Source of the DNA: Bemisia tabaci
Taxonomy: Eukaryota; Arthropoda; Insecta; Hemiptera; Aleyrodidae
Length of the DNA: 64,000 nt
Assembly (NCBI RefSeq): GCF_918797505.1
Contig: NC_092794.1
Span: 60,559,167 to 60,623,166 of the forward strand
Direction of reading: 5' to 3'
This document shows, piece after piece, positions 55,977 to 64,000 of the stretch. Each line of letters begins with the position of its first letter. Within the stretch, counting starts at the first letter, position 1. The notes under the pieces were generated by a model. It was given only the letters and a program-made list of their open reading frames with translations. It was not told where the DNA came from and made no database searches. The position numbers and the translations under genes are program-made.

Positions 55977-56486
55977 CAGGGTGTCTACAAGTCCGGAAAT
56001 AGTACTGATTTTGTAAGGGCGGCCCGGAAGTACTGAAAAAGTGCGGAATTTCCACAAGATGGTCCGGAATTTTTTCATTTTTTTCGCAATTTCAGTGAGG
56101 GATTCAACATTTTGAATTTTTCCGAATTTCGGTAAATGGAGGTACTGTAAAAGCACTGAATTTCTCTGTAGAGTAAGTACTGAATTTCTGGGAAATGTAC
56201 TGTGAAAGTACTGATTTTTGACCAGCCTGCACTGAGAAAAAACTATGGCTTATAAACCTATTAGAGGTAAATATGGAACACCACTAATAGTAGTACCTCT
56301 ACATATAATAATAGCACATATACCTTAGTTATGGTACGGGGTACCTTAATTAGGTACAGAGACCTTAGTATGGTTCACAGACCGAGAATCATTAGTTTAT
56401 TTACGACTATTATAGGTGTTCCATATTTACCTCTAATAGGTTTATAAACCATAGTTTTTTCTCAGTGTGTTCTAGTAGACACCCTG
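55977..56486. mobile_element. MITE, CAGGGTGTCTAC family (subfamily 2), split by a nested MITE
   Basis: CAGGGTGTCTACAAGTCCGG to TCTAGTAGACACCCTG. Removing the insert at 56230-56467 and one copy of TG gives a continuous end that aligns with the undisturbed copy at 3886-3909. No outer TSD readable. Confidence 0.9.
56230..56467. mobile_element. nested CACTG-terminus MITE, GGCTTATAAACC subtype
   Basis: CACTGAGAAAAAACTATGGC to CCATAGTTTTTTCTCAGTG. Long, nearly perfect arms (AACCTATTAGAGGTAAATAT and its inverse). TG on both sides is a true duplication because the empty site is known from 3886-3909. Confidence 0.95.
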
Positions 56487-57595
56487 AACGTTCAAAATTT
56501 TAGAAAGTTTGCACGTCACTTTTTACTGCATTTCTAATTCGGCAAAATCCATAAAGTTTAGAATATCGTGACGTTCTGATTATTTACAAAGGTGTCAGCC
56601 ATCAAGGCTACCAAAAAAATCAGGCTAAAACTCAACGGGAACATGTCGACAGAAAGTTAGTGTCGTAGCCGACGTGCGTACGTGCGTTAAATATCGGCAT
56701 AAAGCTGAAAAATTCAACACAGAGGAGAAAAGCTCATATGAGCACGATTTTCCCTCGAAGAGATGTGCTTATTGGTGTGTTACACTAGTTCGGTTATGAA
56801 CGTTGGCTACGTCACCAACTTTTTGTCTAAATGACAAGTCCTCACCTGCAATCAGTTTGTAGGAATAGGTCCATCACGAAATATTTTTATTTTTATAAAA
56901 TTTTTGCGGGAGCCTGCGCAGCTCTCCCATTTTCAAAACCCGTTTTCTGCGCCCTCCCATTTTCCCACGCGACCGATTGCGATCTGCAGGTCGCGTGGTC
57001 GAGAGGTTTTCGCACCCCTGATTAGTGAACCGTTACCTTGTTTTACTGTTTTCAACATCTTCTCACTAATCTCAAACATTTTCTCTCTTTCTTTTTTTTT
57101 TGTTTGTTCTTTTCACATTTTTAAAAGTTATTTCGCGTCCCGTTCCTCTCGACTCTCTCAGAACGGGCGCGTTCCAATTTTGCAAATAAATCTGATGATT
57201 ATCATCTCCGGCGGGATATCCGGCTGTGAGCGATCGGCGCCGGCGCGGCGCAGCGAGCGGAGAGACCGTCGCTTGATAAATTTTCTCGTCGTTGTCTCGC
57301 AATCGGGGATCAGCGGAGCGTCAAAAATTATAGGTCGCGTCCTAGCGTCCCTCGTCCCTTATTAATACGCGAGCTTGGTTCCATGCGGATCGACCAATCC
57401 CTCATCCGGCTTCCAGTGGCCACACCGCAAATTGACTCCATTTTGCATTGAGGAATTAATGTCTGGATCCATCCTTTAAAGCATCTATCTGCATCGGAAA
57501 AAGCAAACCGGGACAAGAACGAGGTAGAGGAAAAAGTGGTCACTGTTTAGGAGCCTTTGACCTCCGTGGTTTTCGAAATATGCCCTCTTTACCTC
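56487..57595. other. unassigned; GC-rich stretches at 56900-57020 and 57200-57360
   Basis: CGACGCGG-type composition near 57235. Open frames on both strands without support. A lone TGGACTACATTTTGC-like arm (TTGACTCCATTTTGCATTGA) is at about 57430. Confidence 0.35.
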
Positions 57596-57602
57596 CAGGG
57601 TT

Positions 57603-57820
57603 CACTGGTAAAAAAAACCTCTTGGTTCAAGAGTGCAGTTTCTTGTCGCCGGATTCAAGAGTCTGGACTCCTGTTTCAAGCGGATTTTGAATTGAATCAA
57701 TGCAAAATCCGCTTGAAACATGAGTTCAAGACTCTTAAATCCGGCGATAAGAAACTGCACTCTTAAGTCAGTGCACCGCGGCATTGGTCCAAGAGGTTTT
57801 TTTTTTTTTTTTTACCAGTG
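57603..57820. mobile_element. nested CACTG-terminus MITE, TT TSD
   Basis: CACTGGTAAAAAAAACCTC to GGTTTTTTTTTTTTTTTTACC-AGTG. Inner GAGTGCAGTTTCTTGTCGCC and its inverse. TT on each side (57601-57602, 57821-57822). Joining the flanks with one TT restores CAGGGTTGCCATAG, the terminus of the host element. Confidence 0.95.
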
Positions 57821-57925
57821 TTGCCATAGTCAGGGAATAGCGCAGCGGGAAATGTCGAGGAATTCCAAAAAGTCAGGGAAAACGACGAAAGTGTCAGGGA
57901 AATATAGCTAAGTCACTCTTTATAT

Positions 57926-58002
57926 AACAAGGTGGAGAAATGGTGCCATTTCTCCACCTTGTTACATACAGTTTCGGGCCACTTTTTAGTGTTTAATTTT
58001 TT
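57926..58002. mobile_element. 77-bp insertion with 12-bp TSD and a perfect hairpin
   Basis: CACTCTTTATAT at 57914-57925 is repeated at 58003-58014. The 77 bp between them begins with AACAAGGTGGAGAAATGG, 2 loop bases, then its exact 18-bp inverse. The remainder (about 39 bp) has no obvious structure. It sits inside a CAGGGTTGCCAC-family copy, whose other members lack it. Confidence 0.8.
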
Positions 58003-58179
58003 CACTCTTTATATGCTCTCTAGAATGGGTTTAACTTTTCGAATTACAAATTTTGCCCGAAAACTATTTAAAATTATGTCTTTTTAACCATCTGGCATAT
58101 CTTCAACCGTCAGGGAATTTTACCTAAGTGTGTTAGGAAAATTAGGGAAATTCATTACCTGAAATCTGTGGCAATCCTG

Positions 58180-59763
58180 ACCTCGTAAAATGTACACGCT
58201 ATAATTGAATCGGCTCGTGCGAAAACTGTCATCGTTCAATACAGTGTTCCAAAGTTTGAGTGGACGATTTCGTTGTAACTTAAAGACACAAGCGGATTTA
58301 AGACGGTAGGAACGTAGAAAATTTTTTTGAAACAAATCCTCTAAGTACAATTAAACGTTTTAAAAAGAGATCGATCTTATTCATCAGTGACGTGGGTCAC
58401 TAAAAGTGTTTCAAGTGTGATGAAAGTGTTTTCTTCATATTTAGGCCAAAAAAGTAGGAATAGAATATATGTATGTGCTTATAAAATACCAGGTACAAGA
58501 GTGTCCCCTTTATTTCAAATTTTTGCCCAAGTATTGGTTCATGTCCACTGAATTCTTTACCATATGTTTGAACTTATGAATCGTGTTAAACCGAAAAGAG
58601 ATTCAGAGGCGAATTTATTCTTATGTCGGAGAATGCATATTGCGTGAGAAAAATTGACCAAAATTTACATAGGTCAGTAAATCTGTCGGGGGAGGTTCCA
58701 ATATAAGAGGTGGGTATCGATGAAGGAGCCGAAATCAATCGGTGCCATTAATCATCGAAGCTGGCGGGTTTTGCACCTTCGATCAGTTTGTTTTCTCCTC
58801 GTAAATCTTATTGGTGTATCATCGCCGTTCGATCGCGGTGGGATCTTCTCCCAAAGTCGAACATTAGTAGCTCCTTGAAGAATGTTTATTTATTAACTGT
58901 TATTCGTGTATTCATACCGATTATTCCCGCGGGAGGCTGAACCCTCGGCGCACTGTGGCCAAAATTGACCTTAGGAGGCCATTTTTTGATAGTATTTTGT
59001 ACGTTTTTTTTTAAATATGTTATTGGATATGGTGGAAGCATAAGACGTCCATCGCCATTTACGGTTTTTTCGATCTGAAAACTATTAAATATGTAGTAAC
59101 GTTATTCGCTAAACTTACTAACTACTGTGAGCACATCTGTAGCTAAGTAGGCGAGGCAAATTTTTGGAGAGCAGCAAGAAAAAGGAAAAACCCTGAAGCT
59201 CTGGACATAACAGTAATTTTGGTGTCGTAACAAATTTGAGTTTCCAGCTGCCTGTAAAACCTGAAAAAGTCGGGGGAAGTTAGGGAAGTTTTAGAAAAAA
59301 TCAAGGATGATAAAGTATCTATTTAGGAATCAACCAGTGTCATTCAAAAGAGCGCAAGAATCTACAGAGTGCCTTTCCCCATAATTTGAATTTTTATAAG
59401 AGGAAATGTCATCCAAAATTTCGCAAAAATCAGCACAATCACAAGAAATCAAAGCACGGTGGAAGTTTTGTTCAAAAGTCAGGGAATTTAAAGATGAGGA
59501 AAGTAGGAAACCCTGAATTTTCACAATTTTTCAATGTTTTTGTGAAGTCCAGGTTCAACTGTCAATATCGTCACCTTATGGCCAAAGTATCATAAGCGCC
59601 ATGCGACGGTTCAAAAGTTCCGCTGCCTTTTTAGGTTTTTACAGAGAAATTGTCGGTCGAATTTGTTTGCAAATTTCACTGAGTTTAATCGGCAGCACAA
59701 AGAAAATTCAGTGAAATGTTCAGACAGCTTTGTTGAACAATTTCTCTGTGAAGAAATAAAATG
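58180..59763. other. unassigned unique-looking DNA
   Basis: No gene or repeat recognised. Around 59240-59560 some CAGGGAA-like motifs hint at a very old CAGGGTTGCCAC-type copy. Confidence 0.3.
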
Positions 59764-59989
59764 CGTTGGAAAAAAACACATTGGATCTAGAGTCCAGACT
59801 CTTATAAACATCGACAAGAAAAAGTACTCTTGATTCAATCAGAATCTAGCTTAAATCAAGAACCAAGCCTCGTAATTTAAACGGATTTCGTTTCGATTCA
59901 AGCAAAAATCCGATTGCATAAAGAGTATTTTCTCTTGTCAATTTTTTCAAGAGTCTGGACTCTACATACAATGTGTTTTTTTTCCAGTG
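59764..59989. mobile_element. CACTG-terminus MITE, GAGTCTAGACTC subtype, TG TSD
   Basis: Left end mutated to CGTTGGAAAAAAACAC, right end TTTTTTTTCCAGTG. TG on both sides (59762-59763, 59990-59991). Interior GGATCTAGAGTCCAGACTCT as in 44653. Confidence 0.85.
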
Positions 59990-59991
59990 TG

Positions 59992-60451
59992 GCGGCGGAA
60001 AAAACTTCGCATGGCGCTTGTGATCCTTTGGCCGGAAGGTGACGATATCAGGGTTGAAATTTGTGTGTGATGCACGATGCTTGGGTGCGCGAAGCGATCG
60101 GTTTAAGGAGGACCAATTAGACGACGGTATTGCATTGTCTCATGACATTTTTATGTCGGCTTGGGATGAATAATAATGGAATCAGCGGCTGCGTGCGCCC
60201 CGAAACCGGGCCCCCGGGGGCCCCGATCAAACTCGGCTATGCAAATGAAGGGCCCCCGTCAGGATATTTATTCCTTGGCTCGCTTTTGGCAGCTGAGTGA
60301 GAGTTCACACTTCATCACGTGTTTATGCGCGTGGGCCCCCTTGTCGCGAACGGTAGTTCCCGGCGCCGGGTCTTTGTCAACCGAGAACATGTCTCGTCCA
60401 ATATCCCCGGGCGAAATCATCGTAGTCGAGTGATTTGCCCTAAACAGTATT
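59992..60451. other. unassigned; GC-rich stretch at 60180-60420
   Basis: An ATG at 60176 opens 85 codons (MESAAACAPKPGPRGPRS start) in CpG/GC-rich DNA (GGGCCCCCGGGGGCCCC). No donor or domain; not called. Confidence 0.3.
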
Positions 60452-60577
60452 TGAATCAGTTTTTTTTCCAAAAGAGAGCAGATCCATTTTTTTATGAGTC
60501 TTAGTTCGCAAGTCTTTTCACGTAATTTGCGGCTCATACAAAATTGGATTGGTTCCCTTTTGAAAACAACTGATGCA
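60452..60577. mobile_element. short palindromic element, TGAATCAGTTGTTTTC family, copy 2
   Basis: TGAATCAGTTTTTTTTCC at the left, TTTTGAAAACAACTGATGCA at the right. Inner ATGAGTCTTAGTT shared with copy 1. Confidence 0.65.
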
Positions 60578-60650
60578 TTTAGGAGCTCATGTGGGTGATT
60601 ATTAAGTTTGAAGATTTTGAAGCTCGGTATCTATGTGGACAGGCCCGTCG

Positions 60651-60980
60651 CAAGGTAGATTTACACAGGTATGGACAAGTTGAAAATTTCCCATGAGCCT
60701 CAGTACGTGTCACATGACTACGTGACGTAGGTTAAGGGGCCCGTTTTTTAATTAAATTACAATTAAATTAACATTCAAACGTTTGTGCGTTTAAACGTTA
60801 AAATTAATATCGCATCATCAAAATTGTGCAAAAAATCCCACAAAATTTTGACAAACGATAAACCGAACATAATAAATCAAAATAATCAAAACATACAAAA
60901 TGGCGGAAGTTAAGGGGCTTCTGGAGAGCCAATCAGAGGCCAGTTGTTTAGTTCTGTCCATACCTGTGTAAATCTACCTT
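60651..60980. mobile_element. MITE with 10-bp TSD (MULE-like)
   Basis: AAGGTAGATTTACACAGGTA then TGGACA at the left (60652 on), inverted as TGTCCATACCTGTGTAAATC then TACCTT at the right. AGGCCCGTCG flanks it at 60641-60650 and 60981-60990. An extra C (60651) on the left makes the TSD 9 or 10 bp by choice of boundary. 330 bp, noncoding. Confidence 0.9.
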
Positions 60981-61079
60981 AGGCCCGTCGTGATGGCAGA
61001 AACAGTATGCAAGTCCGTGAGGCACTAACTGCAGAGGCGCCAAAAATTTTTGGCTCCTCTGGAAATCCATGAATTTACT

Positions 61080-61255
61080 TCGTTTTTTTAGTATTTCTCC
61101 GAAGTTTTTGTTCCTCATCCTTTTCGTATTTCTCTACGACTTGTTCCTCTCTTTCTTCCTCCGTGTCTCATTCTCTTTCCTCGCATTCTTCTTCCTCGTT
61201 TTCTTCTTTTCATTTTTCCTCTTCTTCTTCGTCTTCTTTCGCATTCCTTCTCAGG
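61080..61255. repeat. pyrimidine-rich low-complexity tract
   Basis: TTCTTCCTC-type sequence gives a Phe/Leu-rich frame with no other gene feature. Confidence 0.75.
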
Positions 61256-61267
61256 GTATAAAACATA

Positions 61268-61535
61268 GGGATTGGCGCTTGGAGTTCAAAAGAATACGTG
61301 CAGTTTTTGCAATTTTAAGAAATACCTGTTTAAAGTTTCAAAATTACATGGAGTCGTATATGGCTGAAAGGAAGTTCAAACTCTTTTTTAATGCTTAAAA
61401 TTTGGATATCATAACAGGGAATTTTTCACAGAATATATTTTCAGACTAGCGGCAGTTGAAATCGTTATTATCTCAATTCCTTCAAAAACTGCGCTTTTGC
61501 GCCTTGTCCTCAAAGGTCCCTAATTGAAAAGTATC
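61268..61535. mobile_element. palindromic element, GGACAAGGCGCATAAG family, copy 2 (old)
   Basis: GTTCAAAAGAATACGTGCAG at the left, CTGCGCTTTTGCGCCTTGTC at the right. TTTTTCACAGAATATATTTT matches copy 1 at 38560. Confidence 0.6.
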
Positions 61536-62774
61536 GATTCTAGAAACCCCCCCATGCAAAAACCAGAATTTTGGGGAAAATTTAATCATTAGAACACGAT
61601 TCAATTATCAAAAACACCGGCGTGAAACTTTAATTCGTACATAAGTGTGTCAATCAGTACTAATGAATGGGCGGGCCGAGTAGTGTGTTCATGATGATAT
61701 TTTTCCTACTAAATGAAGGTATCACTCAGGCGTCTCGGATTCTCAACCGTAGCAAAAGACGAGCTTGAACCCCTCCCCACGCATGTGTGCACAGTCTGCA
61801 GAGGAGAGTGAGAGATACCTTTTTTTTAACGAAAGCGAGTCCAGAACCAGATGGACGCGGTTCACTCTCGAGTTCTCATGTCCAGTCCCGGAGAAATACG
61901 ACCATCTCTCGTTTTGCTCAGTTCCTGGAATCCGAGTTTTATTTTGCCGCTTGTCGTAATTAACATACTCTTCTTCTGTTCCTCGGCCGGAGGGGCGTGG
62001 GATGCGGGGGTTGGATTTCTCTCGGATCCCGTGTACTGATGGTGTTCAACCTTTTTTAGGTCCATCGCTCTGTATTCGAAGTAACTCGATGCAAGAGGAG
62101 GAAGAAACCGAAGTATCATGCCTCTGAAATCTATGCCATATACCCATAGCTTTAAAGCCTCGGATGTCTGAAATATTATCAAAATGCCACCTTAATAATG
62201 AACCAAAAAGGAACTGTAATTATTCGCACTAATTATTAAGGAAATACGCACGGAGGTTTTTTTTGCGATGATACTCAATGTGAAAATGAACGCGTTTTTA
62301 GTAGAGTTTTATTTTCTACCAGCTAATTCACTTAGAATGACACATTCGCGTCAAATTAAATTTTAATTTTTGTGTACCTTCTGAAGCGGGGGGCTAAATT
62401 TTTCCCGAAAATTCTTTGAAAGAATTATGATCGTACACGAGAGACGGATTCTTTCCTCGGTGAAGCAAAAATTTGCTGCAGCTTCCCGAAGGCTCACCTC
62501 GCAACCAACTTTGGATGATAAACAATCGTCTGATCAAAGAGAATTTCCAGTCATTGATACTATTGACACGGAGTATCGTTGAGGATGGGGGTGTTAAAAA
62601 GTATGACTAAGCGGGAAAATGAAGCTCATTATTTTCGGACGGTGACGCAGCGATGTGATCGACCCGAGAGAGGGAAATGGAGGGAGGGAGGGTTCCGACC
62701 GTTACCCCAGCACACTTATCCCGTAAACTTTCGAAGGATGGAAAGCATTGAGCTTAACAGAGATGCACCAAGTT
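61536..62774. other. unassigned intronic DNA
   Basis: No gene or repeat recognised. Frames at 61765-62182 on both strands lack support. Confidence 0.3.
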
Positions 62775-62934
62775 CAGTGGCGAGGGTGTGATGATCGATT
62801 TCGATATTTCCCCTTTTGAAGCTGTGGTAAGGTATCGATTACTAGTGTTCGTTGCCAACACCCCGTTTATCGATCCTTTTACGTAGGTTCAAATGGCAGA
62901 TTAATCGATAAATCGCAAAGCTTGCCATGCCCTG
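62775..62934. mobile_element. hAT MITE, CAGTGGCGTGGCG family, diverged
   Basis: CAGTGGCGAGGGTGTGATG to GCTTGCCATGCCCTG. Inner GTGTTCGTTGCCAACACCCC. No TSD. Same orientation as 10767. Confidence 0.7.
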
Positions 62935-63176
62935 GTGGATTAAAGCAAATTTATCAATTAGATTATCCGTTATTAGAGCGTTTTCGCCCATAGAGAGCTT
63001 TTTTGTACCGTTTTCGAATGCAACAGACATCTTATTGGCATTTTTTGAGAGAAAAGGGTTTAAAAAATGGGAAGGCCAAGAACTGACTGCATCCCTGAAC
63101 CGTCGTATCAATGTCCCATTTTAATTGACACATTTTGATTGTAAGAACTGATTGTAACAGGTTTTTTTTGAAGAAC
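62935..63176. other. unassigned intronic DNA
   Basis: No gene or repeat recognised. Confidence 0.3.
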
Positions 63177-63181
63177 TTTAA

Positions 63182-63468
63182 CAGGGTGTCTAGCATCAAG
63201 AAAAATCGGAAAATATCAGGAATTTTGGCCGATCAGGAAAATATCAGAAAAATCGGAAAAATCGAACGTTTTATGAGGAATTTTTCTTACGCGAATCTCC
63301 TCAGCGGAGAAAGTCTTACTGCTTTTTGCCTACCGTGCCAGGAGTCGAGAAAAATCAGGAAAATATCAGGAATTTTCAGAATGAGAAATTCAGAAATTTT
63401 TATACAATATCAGGAAAAATCAGGAAAATATCAGGATTTTTCAAAATTAAAAAATACTAGACACCCTG
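63182..63468. mobile_element. MITE, CAGGGTGTCTAG family, TSD intact
   Basis: CAGGGTGTCTAGCATCAAG to ATACTAGACACCCTG with TTTAA on both sides (63177-63181, 63469-63473). Confidence 0.93.
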
Positions 63469-63625
63469 TTTAAAGTTTTGAAACGCAGAGCCCCAATTCG
63501 AAGTACAACCATTCCATTTCAATTGAAATCGAACCAAACCGGCTTTTTTAAGATATTTTCAGTGATTCAATGATAAAGCTTATCCTCTTTCACGCTTCGA
63601 ATTTTAATAAAAGTGTCTAAATGAG

Positions 63626-63655
63626 TTATTTTTTCCTTTGTTCCAGGTGAGTGTT
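63626..63655 (+). promoter_or_regulatory. candidate recursive-splicing ratchet point 3
   Basis: TTATTTTTTCCTTTGTTCCAG|GTGAGTG: acceptor fused to donor at 63646|63647, with a CTAAATG branch candidate about 25 bp upstream. It is 26.7 kb after ratchet 2. It could instead be a normal acceptor if an exon followed, but the sequence right after reads GTGAGT and then meets stops in two frames. Confidence 0.42.
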
Positions 63656-64000
63656 CTGCTTAAACTTGGATACATTATCTGCGCTTCCCGGTGAGTTTTT
63701 AATAAATGCCGAATTCCTTGGAGCACGTAATTTCCCTTCGCGGAGAAATGTCGCGGAAAATTGGTTTCTGTCCTCGAGCCTCCTTCGGCTCCCACCGCCA
63801 CGCTCCTCTTTTATTTCCATGTTACTCGTCCTCGCACGGCCACAACCCCCTCTGGTCTCCCCCTCCCCCTCCCCGCGAGTAATTAAGTTTATGGTTTTCC
63901 GCCTGGGACGCGTTTTCGCGTTACCCTGTGCGTCGCCCGTTACCTCAGTTATCAGCCGAGTGTCGCGAGGCTATTAAAGCGGCTTATAAATACATACTGT
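63656..64000. other. unassigned window end
   Basis: 63770-63900 is C-rich. One frame stays open from 63651 to 63977 without a domain. The next exon, if any, lies beyond the window. Confidence 0.3.

Larger units (their letters stand above)
57596..58179. mobile_element. MITE, CAGGGTTGCCAC family, carrying two nested insertions
   Basis: Begins CAGGGTT at 57596, is interrupted at 57603-57820, resumes TTGCCATAGTCAGGGAATAG and ends TCTGTGGCAATCCTG at 58179. ACCTC precedes and follows the whole (57591-57595, 58180-58184), a 5-bp TSD. A second, tiny insert sits at 57926-58002. Confidence 0.9.
2334..64000 (+). other. inferred long first intron (open at the window end)
   Basis: From the phase-1 donor at 2334 no strong coding sequence follows, apart from the candidate exons at 22016 and 52697. 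The stretch is packed with MITEs and carries three ratchet-like CAG|GTRAG sites on the same strand. This reading is inference: the region could instead be intergenic, with a short gene that I fail to see. Confidence 0.35.

Noticed and set aside
56835..56855. Minus-strand TTGCAG|GTGAGG as a ratchet point
   Set aside because: Upstream on that strand is not pyrimidine-rich, and no minus-strand gene is supported.
60176..60433. 85-codon frame starting with ATG in GC-rich DNA
   Set aside because: No donor, acceptor or recognised domain; several frames are open.

Overview
This is animal nuclear DNA, most likely from an insect. The composition is moderately AT-rich. I see no dense run of genes, no operon structure and no rRNA or tRNA. 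The best core promoter is an arthropod-style Inr+DPE pair, and dozens of short palindromic DNA-transposon derivatives (MITEs) fill the sequence. I could not recognise any full-length protein, transposase or RNA gene. A more precise host (a hemipteran, for instance) would be a guess.

My working model is one plus-strand gene whose 5' end lies at about 2.1 kb and whose first intron runs through most or all of the remaining 61.7 kb. The 5' end has an initiator and a perfectly spaced DPE (2101-2135), then an ATG at 2198 and an open frame to a splice donor at 2333|2334 (phase 1). A second possible first coding exon (22016-22079) also ends in phase 1. An internal exon-like block (52697-52917) has a strong acceptor and is open in exactly the phase both first exons need. 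Along the same strand at 11.3, 37.0 and 63.6 kb are three sites of the form pyrimidine tract-CAG|GTRAG. These look like zero-length exons, the ratchet points used for recursive splicing of long insect introns. This is the most interesting biological signal in the window. It is inferred from sequence only.

The rest is a museum of non-autonomous DNA transposons, several with readable target-site duplications (TSDs). (a) hAT-type CAGTGGCGTGGCG elements have perfect 8-bp TSDs at 10.8, 18.0 and 37.7 kb. (b) hAT-type TAGAGTCCCTTTAT elements are at 8.8 and 34.7 kb. (c) CAGGGTGTCTA elements have 5-bp TSDs. (d) CAGGGTTGCCAC elements have 5-6-bp TSDs. (e) A CACTG...CAGTG family has 2-bp TSDs, shown by two nested insertions whose pre-insertion sequence can be reconstructed. 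(f) Palindromes of 250-550 bp make up several further families. (g) One 1.6-kb foldback (31.5-33.1 kb) has arms of about 445 bp that are nearly identical. (h) MULE-like elements have 9- and 10-bp TSDs. Tandem arrays of 162/175 bp, 112 bp, 76 bp and 33 bp and several homopolymer runs are also present.

Stretches between named features are listed as unassigned. They may hold enhancers or older repeats that cannot be recognised without comparison to other sequence.
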